This document shows, in pieces, positions 35,419-43,159 of a stretch of DNA of 64,000 nt. How positions within the stretch are numbered: position 1 is the stretch's first letter; each line of letters begins with the position of its first letter. Location: contig CP119315.1 of assembly GCA_029202845.1 (NCBI GenBank), positions 3,627,001 to 3,691,000 of the forward strand. Reading direction: 5' to 3'. Origin of the DNA: Candidatus Sphingomonas colombiensis (lineage in GTDB: Bacteria > Pseudomonadota > Alphaproteobacteria > Sphingomonadales > Sphingomonadaceae). The position numbers were made by a program, and so were the translations under genes. A model generated the notes under the pieces. It had not been told where the DNA came from, searched no databases, and saw only the letters and a list, made by a program, of their open reading frames with translations.

Positions 35419-35449
35419 CATCGTCGATATTGCGGAATAATTCCGATGC
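35419..35449. promoter_or_regulatory. Palindromic operator candidate between ACMSD and lysR genes
   Basis: CGGAATAATTCCG (35433-35445) is a perfect palindrome, and GCATCG at 35419 pairs with CGATGC at 35444. It lies between the ACMSD start and its possible TATAAT, and 71 bp from the LysR start. A LysR-type regulator would be expected to bind such a divergent region. Confidence 0.45.
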
Positions 35450-35471
35450 GCCCTGCTGTTATTACAAAAAA

Positions 35472-35477
35472 ATTATA
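35472..35477 (-). promoter_or_regulatory. Possible -10 hexamer TATAAT upstream of the ACMSD gene
   Basis: TATAAT on the minus strand, 142 bp upstream of the ACMSD start and within an A/T-rich patch (35461-35477), just upstream of the divergent lysR gene. No convincing -35 element was found. Confidence 0.35.
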
Positions 35478-35515
35478 GTAGATTCGGCCGTACCAATCGG
35501 AAGGAACACCGGCCC

Positions 35516-36475
35516 TTGTCGCGTTTTCACGAGAATTTCCTGTTGAGCCGGCTGAAGCTGCGCCAATTGAAGCTGCTGGCGGCGGTGGCGCAGGAGGGGA
35601 ATATCCTGCGCGGATCGCAAATCCTCAACATCGCCCAGCCCGCCGCGACCAAGAGCATCAAGGAACTGGAAGAGGCGCTCGGCGTCCAGCTTTTCGAACG
35701 CTCCTCGCGCGGGGTGACGCCGACGCTTTATGGCGATGTCATCATCAAGCACGCCAAGCTGATCCTCACCCAGTTGCGCCATGCGGGCGAGGAATTGCAA
35801 TCGATCGAATCCGGGCTGTCCGGGCGCGTATTCGTCGGCACCTTGCTCGCCGCTTCACCAACGCTGCTCCCGCGCAGCCTGGCGCTGTTGCGCGCGCGTC
35901 GTCCGGGCATCGCGGTCACGGTGATGGAGGGGACGATCGACAAGCTGATGCCCGCGCTGCGCACGGGCGATCTCGACGTGGTGCTCGGCCGCCTACCGGA
36001 CTTTCGTGAGCGCGAAGGGCTGGAGCAGGAACTGCTCTACGACGAGCCAATCGCGATCGTCGCGCGGCAGGGGCACCCGCTTGCAAGCAAAACCGACATC
36101 GGGCTAGCCGACATCGCCGATCAGTCGTGGATACTTCCACCATCGGAAACGTCGCTACGCCGTCAGTTGATGTTCGCCTTCCGCCGTGCCGGGATCGAGC
36201 CGCCGGTTGACGCGATCGAATCCGTCTCGATCCTCACCAACCATTCGCTGCTGCTCGAAACAGATCTGCTTGCCGCCATCCCCTATCAGGTGGCGACGGT
36301 GCAGCCGGGGTTGGCGATCCTGCCGATCAGTATGGAGGCGACCGCCTCGCGCATCGGCGCAACGACACGGGCGAACATCGCCCAATCGGCCGCCGTCTCC
36401 TGTTTCATGGAAGTGGTGCGCGAGGTGGCGACGACGATCCGCGCCGATATGCCCTCAACCGACGCTGGAGGCTGA
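35516..36475 (+). CDS. LysR-type transcriptional regulator
   Basis: Regulator of 319 residues: N-terminal winged HTH (LKLRQLKLLAAVAQEGNILRGSQILNIAQPAATKSIKELEEALG) and a ligand-binding domain with LDVVLGRLPDF and ILPPSETSLRR. It resembles the aromatic-catabolism group (GbpR/PcaQ-like). The start is TTG at 35516, with AAGGAA upstream; no ATG fits. It is divergent from the ACMSD gene and is the only dedicated regulator inside the catabolic cluster, so it probably responds to a pathway intermediate. Its last 21 bp overlap the convergent permease gene. Confidence 0.92.
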   Translation: MSRFHENFLLSRLKLRQLKLLAAVAQEGNILRGSQILNIAQPAATKSIKELEEALGVQLFERSSRGVTPTLYGDVIIKHAKLILTQLRHAGEELQSIESGLSGRVFVGTLLAASPTLLPRSLALLRARRPGIAVTVMEGTIDKLMPALRTGDLDVVLGRLPDFREREGLEQELLYDEPIAIVARQGHPLASKTDIGLADIADQSWILPPSETSLRRQLMFAFRRAGIEPPVDAIESVSILTNHSLLLETDLLAAIPYQVATVQPGLAILPISMEATASRIGATTRANIAQSAAVSCFMEVVREVATTIRADMPSTDAGG

Positions 36476-37873
36476 CGCCACTACACGCCCGCGCCGCGCC
36501 GACCACAGCCAATAGACCAACGCGACGAACACGCACCACGGCACCCCCGCCAACACTGCCACGTCCCAGAATTCGCGATCGAACGCCATCGTCACGGTGA
36601 TCGCGCCGAGCAGGGCCAGCCCCACGATCTGCGCGGCCGGGAAGAAGGGCATCCGCACCGGCAATTCGGCGGCGGCGTGCCGACGACGGAACACCATATG
36701 GCTCGCCAGAATGCTGGCCCAGGTCAGGATGCCGCCGAACAGCGCGACCCCGAACAGATAGTTATAGGCAAGCGGCGTCAGCATCGCGAGCGATCCCGCC
36801 AGCAGCACGCATACCCCCGAAAGCAAGGTCGCCGGCAGCGGCACGCCACCAGCGTTGAGCGTGCCGAACACGCGCGGCGCGTGGCCGGCGCGCGACAACG
36901 AAAACAGCATCCGTGAGGCGAGATACAGGCTGGTATTCATCGCCGACAGCGCGGCGATGGCGACGACGAAATTCATCACATCGGCGGCATAAGGAATGCC
37001 CGCCGCGCCGAACATGCGGACAAAGGGGCTCTGCGTCACCAGCTTCGCCCCCGCCGCTGTCCACGGCATGAAGGCGATGATGATGAACAGCGCGAGGATG
37101 TAAAACAGGAACAGCCGCGCCGCCATCGTGCGCAGCGCGGCGGGAATCGCTTCGCGCGGATTCTCCGCCTCCCCCGCCGTCGCCACCACGAACTCCAGCC
37201 CGAGGAAGGAAAACAACGCCATCAGCACACCCATCCACACCCCCGAAAAGCCGTTGGGCATGAAACCGCCCGGCAGTCCGATAACGTTGTGCAGCCCGGT
37301 CGAGGGGCCGGAGAGGCCTAGGATGCGGCTACCGCCAACCACGATGAACAGCATGATCGCCGTCACCTTGATCACGGTCAGCCAATATTCCACCGATGCG
37401 AAATTGCGCACCGGCCGGGAATTGAGCCAGATCAGTGCGCCCGAGAACCCCAGCGCCGACAGCCATATCGGCACTTCGGGGAACCAGAAGCGCATATAAG
37501 TGCCGATCGCGATCGCCTCGCTGCCGATCAGCAGCACCTGCTGAATCCAATAGGTGTAGCGAACCAGGAAGCCGGCGAACGGGCCGAGATAGATTCCGGC
37601 ATAGGTGCCGAACGATCCGGCGGTCGGATGGACCACCGCCATTTCCGACAGGCTGAACACCATGATTACCGCGATCAGCGCGGCGATGAGATAGCTCAGC
37701 AACACTGCCGGGCCGGCATAGCCGATCGCGATGCCGCTCCCCATGAACAGACCGGTGCCGATCGCGCCGCCTAGCCCGATCATCGTGATCTGACGCTTAC
37801 CAAGCGTTCGGTGTAATCCACCCTCGCGCGCGATCGCCGCGCCTGCGACCGGGTCCAATGCCGCCCCGCTCAC
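36455..37873 (-). CDS. Amino-acid permease (APC superfamily, AAT type)
   Basis: Transporter of 472 residues with 12 predicted helices. It shows the N-terminal TMIGLGGAIGTGLFMGSG motif, PTAGSFGTYAGIYLGPFAGF and SFLGLEFVVATAGEAENPREAIP. Such carriers import aromatic or other neutral amino acids by proton symport. It is the last gene of a unit with kynureninase, so kynurenine or a relative is the likely cargo. A 4-bp overlap joins it to kynU. Confidence 0.92.
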   Translation of the reverse strand: MSGAALDPVAGAAIAREGGLHRTLGKRQITMIGLGGAIGTGLFMGSGIAIGYAGPAVLLSYLIAALIAVIMVFSLSEMAVVHPTAGSFGTYAGIYLGPFAGFLVRYTYWIQQVLLIGSEAIAIGTYMRFWFPEVPIWLSALGFSGALIWLNSRPVRNFASVEYWLTVIKVTAIMLFIVVGGSRILGLSGPSTGLHNVIGLPGGFMPNGFSGVWMGVLMALFSFLGLEFVVATAGEAENPREAIPAALRTMAARLFLFYILALFIIIAFMPWTAAGAKLVTQSPFVRMFGAAGIPYAADVMNFVVAIAALSAMNTSLYLASRMLFSLSRAGHAPRVFGTLNAGGVPLPATLLSGVCVLLAGSLAMLTPLAYNYLFGVALFGGILTWASILASHMVFRRRHAAAELPVRMPFFPAAQIVGLALLGAITVTMAFDREFWDVAVLAGVPWCVFVALVYWLWSARRGRVVASASSVG

Positions 37874-39135
37874 GTGACCGCCTCCCGCTCGCTATATCGC
37901 GGATCGCGCCATGCGCCGGTTTCCATGACATCGGCGAGCACGTCCGCCGCATCCCACACATCGGCATGGCGAACGTAGAGCGGGGTGAAGCCGAAGCGGA
38001 CGATATCGGGCGCGCGGAAATCGCCGATCACCCCGCGATCGATCAATGCGCGCATGATCGCGTAGCCATCGGCGTGCGCGAACGAGACCTGACTGCCGCG
38101 CTCGCTCGCGTCGCGTGGAGAGGCCAGCGTGAAGCCGTGCCGCGCGCAACGCTGCTCGACCAAAGCGATGAACAATTCGGTCAGCGCGACGGACTTCGCG
38201 CGGATCGCCACCATGTCTGCCGCGCGCATCAGATCGAGCCCGACCCCGACCAGCGACAGGCTCACGATCGGCTGCGTGCCGGTGAGGAACTGCCGGATAT
38301 CGGGCGCGGGCGCATAGCCGGAATCGAAAGCGAACGGCGCTTCATGCCCCCACCAGCCGGTGATCGGCTGGCGCGCCGCGCCCAGATGCCGCTTCGCCAC
38401 GAACAGGAATGCCGGCGAGCCGGGGCCGCCGTTCAGATATTTGTAGGTGCAGCCCACCGCGAAATCGACGTTGCAGCCGTTGAGATCGACCGGCATCGCG
38501 CCCGCGCTGTGGCACAGATCCCAGATCGCCAGCGCACCGGCCGCCTGCGCCCGTTCGGTGAGCGCCGCCATGTCGTTGATATGGCCGGTCTTGTAATGAA
38601 CATGCGTGATGCAGATCGCGGCGGTATCCTCGTCGATCGCATCGGCGATCTCGTGCCGCTCGCGCAGCACCACCTCCAGCCCGCGCGCCGCCGCTATCCC
38701 CTGCGCGACATAATTGTCGGTCGGGAAGTTGCTCCCTTCCAGGATGATCTTGCGCCGGCCGGAACGCATCGCGCTCGCCGCCCACAGCAGCTTGAACAGG
38801 TTGACGCTGGTCGAATCCGTCACGACCACTTCGCCATCGTCCGCACCGATCAGCGGGGCGAGCTTGTTGCCGAGTGTCACCGGCAGATCGAACCAGCCCG
38901 CGCTGTTCCAGCTCTTGATCAGATCACCGCCCCATTCACGCTCGATCACGCGCGCGGCATGCGCCGGGGCGTCATTGGCCATCGCGCCGAGCGAATTGCC
39001 GTCGAGATAGATCACGCCATCGGGGATCAGAAAAGCATCGCGAAAGCGTGCCAGCGGATCGGCCTGATCCTGCGCGACGCACCAGTCGCGCGAAATCTCC
39101 GCCGGGATCGCCCCAGATCGTTCTTCAAGCCGCAT
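37870..39135 (-). CDS. kynU: Kynureninase
   Basis: PLP-dependent fold-type I enzyme of 421 residues that splits kynurenine or 3-hydroxykynurenine to alanine plus anthranilate or 3-hydroxyanthranilate. It shows VIYLDGNSLGAM, VVTDSTSVNLFKLLWAA, WDLCHSAGAMPVDL, the PLP lysine in VGCTYKYLNGGPGSPAFL and GWWGHEAPFAFD. The ATG at 39135 (MRLEERSG) overlaps the upstream aldehyde dehydrogenase gene by 11 bp and is preferred over the frame opening at 39186. It feeds the 3-HAA pathway encoded 10 kb away. Confidence 0.96.
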   Translation of the reverse strand: MRLEERSGAIPAEISRDWCVAQDQADPLARFRDAFLIPDGVIYLDGNSLGAMANDAPAHAARVIEREWGGDLIKSWNSAGWFDLPVTLGNKLAPLIGADDGEVVVTDSTSVNLFKLLWAASAMRSGRRKIILEGSNFPTDNYVAQGIAAARGLEVVLRERHEIADAIDEDTAAICITHVHYKTGHINDMAALTERAQAAGALAIWDLCHSAGAMPVDLNGCNVDFAVGCTYKYLNGGPGSPAFLFVAKRHLGAARQPITGWWGHEAPFAFDSGYAPAPDIRQFLTGTQPIVSLSLVGVGLDLMRAADMVAIRAKSVALTELFIALVEQRCARHGFTLASPRDASERGSQVSFAHADGYAIMRALIDRGVIGDFRAPDIVRFGFTPLYVRHADVWDAADVLADVMETGAWRDPRYSEREAVT

Positions 39136-40582
39136 TGAAACACACCGTTTTTGTCTGAGACATTTCACGAATAGCGAAGCGAACACCCTCGCGGCCCATA
39201 TTCCCGCCCTTCGCCCCGCCGAACGGCATCGCGTCGAGCCGATAGTCCGTTGAATCGTTGACCATCACCCCAGCCGCCTCCAGCCGCCGCGCGGCGTGGA
39301 GCGCGTCGCGCAGGCTGTCGGTGAAGATGGCAGCATGGATCGCATGACGCGGCGCATTGGCGCGCGTGATCGCCTCGTCGAGATCGTCGAACGAGAACAG
39401 GCTGACCACCGGGCCGAACGCTTCCTCGCACACCAGCGCCGCATCGTCCGGCGCGTTTTCCAGCACGGTCGGCTGGAACAATGTGCCGCGTCGCCTGCCT
39501 CCCGCCAGCACCCGTGCGCCCAGCGCCCGCGCCTCGTCGATCCGGCGTTCGAGCCGCACCGCCTCCGCAGCACCGATCATCGGGCCGATCTGCGTTTCGG
39601 GCAACGCGGGATCGCCGACCACCAGCGCCTCGGTCGCAGCAACGAAGCGCGCGCAGAAATCGGCGTAACGCGCGGCGTGCACGTAGATCCGCTGCACCCC
39701 GATGCAATTCTGCCCAGCCGCCGCGAATGCGCCAAACGCACAGGCGACGGCGGCCTTGTCGAGATCGGCGTCGGCGGCGACGATTACCGGAGAATTGGCG
39801 CCCAGCTCCATCGCCAGCCGCTTGGCCCCCGCGACAGTCGCGATCCGCTCCCCGGTCCGCGTTCCGCCGGTGAACGATACCATTGCCACGCCGGGATGAC
39901 CGACCAGCGTGTCACCAAATACTTCCCCCCGCCCGGTGAGCAAGTTGAGCGCTTCGGCCGGCAATCCATTCGCGAGCAGCAGGCCCGCCAGCATCACCGC
40001 CACCAGCGGGGCCTGTTCCGCCGGCTTCAGGATCACAGCGTTGCCCGCCCCGAGGGCTGGGCCGAGCTTGTGGCAGATCAGGTTAAGCGGATCGTTGAAC
40101 GGGGTGATCGCCGCGATCACGCCGACGGGTTCGTAGCAATAGAAGCCGCTGCGCCCCTCGCCGCCCGCAACGCTATCGAACGCGAGCGTCTCGCCCGCCA
40201 GCCGCACCGCCTCCTCCGCCGATAGCCGCAAGGTGTTCACCGCGCGGCCGACTTCGCGCGTCGCATGGGCGATCGGCTTGCCGCTTTCCGCAGTAATCGT
40301 CCGCGCGAACCGCGCCGTATCGCGCGCCAGCGCATCGGCGGCACGATGCAACAAGGCGGAGCGCTCCCCACTGGTCAACGCGCGCATCGCCGCCGCCCCG
40401 CGCGTCGCGCTATCGATCGCTGCCAGCGCATCCGCCACGTCGGCGCAGGCAGCCTGGCCCAACGTTTCCCCGGTGAAAGGATTGACGATCGGCATCGTCT
40501 CCGCCGCCGCGCGCCACTCCCCGCCGATCAGCAGCGTGCGATCCCCCTCGGCCGCGCGGACGGCGGGCAAGGCCATCGTCAC
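39125..40582 (-). CDS. Aldehyde dehydrogenase family protein (second, pathway unknown)
   Basis: NAD(P)-dependent dehydrogenase of 485 residues: ITPFNDPLNLICHKLGPALGAGNA, the active-site Glu in MELGANSPVI, the catalytic Cys in GQNCIGVQRIYVH and FGGAKGGNMGREG. The PFNDPLNLICHK form is found in lactaldehyde, phosphonoacetaldehyde and sulfoacetaldehyde-type enzymes rather than in the muconic-semialdehyde group. It follows the ThDP enzyme gene with a GTGA overlap (GTG at 40582 or ATG at 40576), so it may oxidise the aldehyde made by that enzyme. Confidence 0.9.
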   Translation of the reverse strand: MTMALPAVRAAEGDRTLLIGGEWRAAAETMPIVNPFTGETLGQAACADVADALAAIDSATRGAAAMRALTSGERSALLHRAADALARDTARFARTITAESGKPIAHATREVGRAVNTLRLSAEEAVRLAGETLAFDSVAGGEGRSGFYCYEPVGVIAAITPFNDPLNLICHKLGPALGAGNAVILKPAEQAPLVAVMLAGLLLANGLPAEALNLLTGRGEVFGDTLVGHPGVAMVSFTGGTRTGERIATVAGAKRLAMELGANSPVIVAADADLDKAAVACAFGAFAAAGQNCIGVQRIYVHAARYADFCARFVAATEALVVGDPALPETQIGPMIGAAEAVRLERRIDEARALGARVLAGGRRRGTLFQPTVLENAPDDAALVCEEAFGPVVSLFSFDDLDEAITRANAPRHAIHAAIFTDSLRDALHAARRLEAAGVMVNDSTDYRLDAMPFGGAKGGNMGREGVRFAIREMSQTKTVCFNAA

Positions 40583-42204
40583 GGCTTGTCCTTGCGCAAT
40601 ACAAGCCCGTCATATTCGCGGCTGTCGAGCAGCACCTCGACGATGCACGGCCCATCCGCCGCGAACGCCTCTACCAGTGCGGCACGCAACGTCTCGGGCG
40701 TGGAAACCGTCGTTACCGGCACGCCGAACAGCGATGGACCGCCGATCGTCCCCTCTTCGCGCACCGGGGTGCCGTAGATCGGGTTCTGCTTGCGCTGTTG
40801 CTTGATGCGGATCAGCGCGAGATCGTTGTCGGTCAGCACGACGATGACTATCGGCAATTTCTCGCGCACTGCGGTCGCCAGCTCGCCCACCGTCATCAGG
40901 AATCCACCATCGCCGACCACGGCGCACACGGCCTTGTCCGGGCGGCATAATTTGGCGGCGATCGCGGCAGGCAGGCCAAAGCCCATTGCCGACCAGCCAT
41001 TCGTCATGATCTGCAAGCCGGGTACGGGGGTTTCCCATTTCTGCCCGATCAGATGGGTATGCGCGCCGACGTCGCACGTCATGATCCCGTCCTGCGGCAA
41101 CACGTCCCGCAACACCTCCAGCGCGGCACATGGCCCCATATGGCCGATTGAGGGGCGCATCCGCTCGAACATTCCGGCCTTGCGCGCAGCAACCTCGGCC
41201 AGCGCCCAATCCTTGCGCGGCGCCTGCACCGCCTCCAGCGCGGCCAGCCCGGCGGCGATATCGCCTACCACCTCCGCGACAATCGGATGGCGCGCGCGAT
41301 CCACATCGACCGGCGCAGTATCGATACTCGCGAGCGCAAGCCCGTCGCGCATCCACGATTCGTAATTGAATTCGACCGGATCGTAACCGATCGCGATCAC
41401 CAGATCGGCCTCGACGTGGGTTTTCCCGACCTCGTCGCTCAGCGCGTGGAACAGCACGCCGGCGTAATTGGGATGACTTTCCGCCAGCATCCCCTTGGCC
41501 ATCGGCGTCAGCACCACCGGCAGCGCGAATCGCTCAGCAAGTGCCGCGATCCGCGCCTCGATCCCCAGCCCTGTCGCGGCGAGGCCAATCGCCAGCACCG
41601 GCTTCCTTGCGCCTCGAAACGCGGCCGCCAGCGCATCGAGCTGGGCAGCAGCAGGAGCCGGCTGGGAAGCGGCAACGACCGCCATATCCCCCTCACCCGC
41701 CTGTTCCGCGCTTAGCCCGCTCGGCAGGCCGACATGGACCGGGCCGGGCCGCCCCTCCAGCGCGACCGTCGCCGCGTCGGTAAGGATCGCATCCATGTTG
41801 GCGGCATCGAGCCGCACGGTTTTCTTGGTGATAGGGGCGAATAACGCCTGATGGTCGATCCCCATCTGCGTCACCCGGCCGCGCATCGCCGCCGGCATCT
41901 CGTCAGTAAGCGCGATCATCGGCGAGCGATCGAGCAAAGCGCCGCCCACGCCGGTCGCGAGGTTGGTCGCGCCCGGCCCGAACGTGCCGAAGCACACTCC
42001 CGGCACCCCGGTCAGCCGGCCGCACACATCGGCCATGAAGCTCGCGCCGCCTTCGTGGCTGGTCAGGACGAAATCGATCCCGTCCGTCTCGCGCAGCGCC
42101 TCCATATAGTCGACCCAGCCGCCGCTGGGCACGCCGAAGACATGGCGAACGCCCATGTCACGCAATTTCCGCACCACTCTGCGTGCAACTGTTTCGCCGT
42201 TCAT
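40579..42204 (-). CDS. Thiamine diphosphate-dependent decarboxylase-like enzyme
   Basis: ThDP enzyme of about 541 residues in the acetolactate synthase/benzoylformate decarboxylase superfamily. The cofactor-activating Glu is in LTSHEGGASFMAD, the central domain has VLAIGLAATGLG, and the ThDP/Mg site is GDGGFLMTVGELATAV with LTDNDLALI. It is longer than the small phosphonopyruvate or sulfopyruvate decarboxylase subunits and has no regulatory partner gene, so a 2-oxo-acid decarboxylase is more likely than acetolactate synthesis. GGAGGGG precedes the ATG at 42204; a GTG at 42207 is possible. First gene of the unit. Confidence 0.88.
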   Translation of the reverse strand: MNGETVARRVVRKLRDMGVRHVFGVPSGGWVDYMEALRETDGIDFVLTSHEGGASFMADVCGRLTGVPGVCFGTFGPGATNLATGVGGALLDRSPMIALTDEMPAAMRGRVTQMGIDHQALFAPITKKTVRLDAANMDAILTDAATVALEGRPGPVHVGLPSGLSAEQAGEGDMAVVAASQPAPAAAQLDALAAAFRGARKPVLAIGLAATGLGIEARIAALAERFALPVVLTPMAKGMLAESHPNYAGVLFHALSDEVGKTHVEADLVIAIGYDPVEFNYESWMRDGLALASIDTAPVDVDRARHPIVAEVVGDIAAGLAALEAVQAPRKDWALAEVAARKAGMFERMRPSIGHMGPCAALEVLRDVLPQDGIMTCDVGAHTHLIGQKWETPVPGLQIMTNGWSAMGFGLPAAIAAKLCRPDKAVCAVVGDGGFLMTVGELATAVREKLPIVIVVLTDNDLALIRIKQQRKQNPIYGTPVREEGTIGGPSLFGVPVTTVSTPETLRAALVEAFAADGPCIVEVLLDSREYDGLVLRKDKP

Positions 42205-42295
42205 CACCCCTCCAGCGCACTATCTCTCAATCACGGCTAGCGGCTGGCTGGCGTCGAAGAAAATACCTCTCTGCAATCGCCCGTATGGCAATTCG

Positions 42296-42301
42296 ATTAT
42301 A
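42296..42301 (-). promoter_or_regulatory. Possible -10 hexamer TATAAT upstream of the ThDP-ALDH-kynU unit
   Basis: TATAAT on the minus strand, 92 bp upstream of the ThDP gene start. No good -35 at standard spacing. It is the fourth such hexamer seen before a unit of this cluster. Confidence 0.35.
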
Positions 42302-42693
42302 GGAGCTGAACCGCGCAGGGTTTGCCGGAGGCTCCTGCTTCTAAGTTAATAGAGCCTGCGCCATCCGCTCGACAGATGATCGGGTGAATGTGGTCAGATT
42401 TTCGCGCTGGCAATCTTGATTGTGCAACGCGCCGGCTTCTTCGTTTTGGCGGCTGCCTCCTCGCACGCGGCGATGGTGTGGCGATTATCACCCCGCATCT
42501 CGGCAGCATCTGCGATGGCTTACCAAGCCTCGGGGCTGTCCGCGCGCAGAATCCGGGCTCCCGCCCTCCACAAAGTCGGCGCGCCAACCATATGCCGCAA
42601 GCGCGTCGAGGTCGACACCATGCTCCACGGCGACGTCGGGACGATATTGGCATGGATGGAACGTCGTGACGCCGGCGCGGGGCCCAAAACGGC

Positions 42694-42727
42694 AACAGCC
42701 CCCGCCGTGAGTAAGGCGGGGGCTGTT
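42694..42727 (-). terminator. Strong hairpin, terminator-like
   Basis: AACAGCCCCCGCC and GGCGGGGGCTGTT form a perfect 13-bp stem with an 8-base loop. On the minus strand it is followed by GCCGTTTTGG. It has no obvious upstream gene today. Confidence 0.6.
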
Positions 42728-42737
42728 ATGCGTTCGG

Positions 42738-42748
42738 TGGTTGCGGGG
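42738..42748 (-). other. CCCCGCAACCA motif resembling a tRNA 3' end
   Basis: Read on the minus strand, CCCCGCAACCA is what the 3' end of an initiator-type tRNA with encoded CCA looks like, and it directly precedes the hairpin terminator. No tRNA body follows. It could be an att-site remnant or part of a short palindrome (GTTGCGGG-GA-CCCGCAAC). Confidence 0.25.
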
Positions 42749-43159
42749 ACCCGCAACACCCGATGCTTGCGGACATCTCCGAGCGCGTTTTCCACCCTGA
42801 TCGAATGTCGAATCCTAAAGCTCGCAGCTTAGGCTCAGAGGTTATAACTGTGGATCACAGTCCAAAGCGGGCCTCATAATATTTCTCTATTCCATTAATT
42901 TAGCGCGATTTGCGAGTGTCATTTATCGCAAAATCGGTCCCGCTTGGCGCTGCGCCTTGCAGCGCCTTTCATCCTGCGCCTCAGTTGCCTATCGGCAACC
43001 GCGACCTTCGCCACCAAGCCGGCGCTCGCTATTTGAATGATCTGGCGCGCGCTGGCGCCTGACGTGCCAATTAGCCGGGCATCGGCTCGGCAATCTTATT
43101 CGGTTTCAAAGTTAAGCTATACATGAATCGTTCGGCCAACAGTCACTCGATGCGTAAAT

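Larger units (their letters stand above)
42302..43159. other. Gene-poor stretch with a hairpin and a tRNA-end-like motif
   Basis: No convincing gene. Overlapping open frames on both strands at 42388-42832 have no recognisable family; a minus-strand frame with VAVEHGVDLDALAAYGWRAD looks protein-like but has no clear start. The stretch also holds the hairpin at 42694-42727 and the motif at 42738-42748 listed separately. From about 42840 to 43160 the sequence is more A/T-rich and shows nothing that I can name. Confidence 0.4.

Noticed and set aside
37858..39138. Plus-strand open frame of 426 codons
   Set aside because: Antisense to kynureninase, no recognisable domains.
40579..42204. Calling the ThDP enzyme acetolactate synthase (ilvB)
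   Set aside because: No ilvN partner and a catabolic neighbourhood; a 2-oxo-acid decarboxylase-like role fits the adjacent aldehyde dehydrogenase better.
42738..42748. A complete tRNA gene
   Set aside because: Only the 3' acceptor-like end is present; no anticodon arm, T arm or 5' acceptor strand can be folded from the adjacent sequence.
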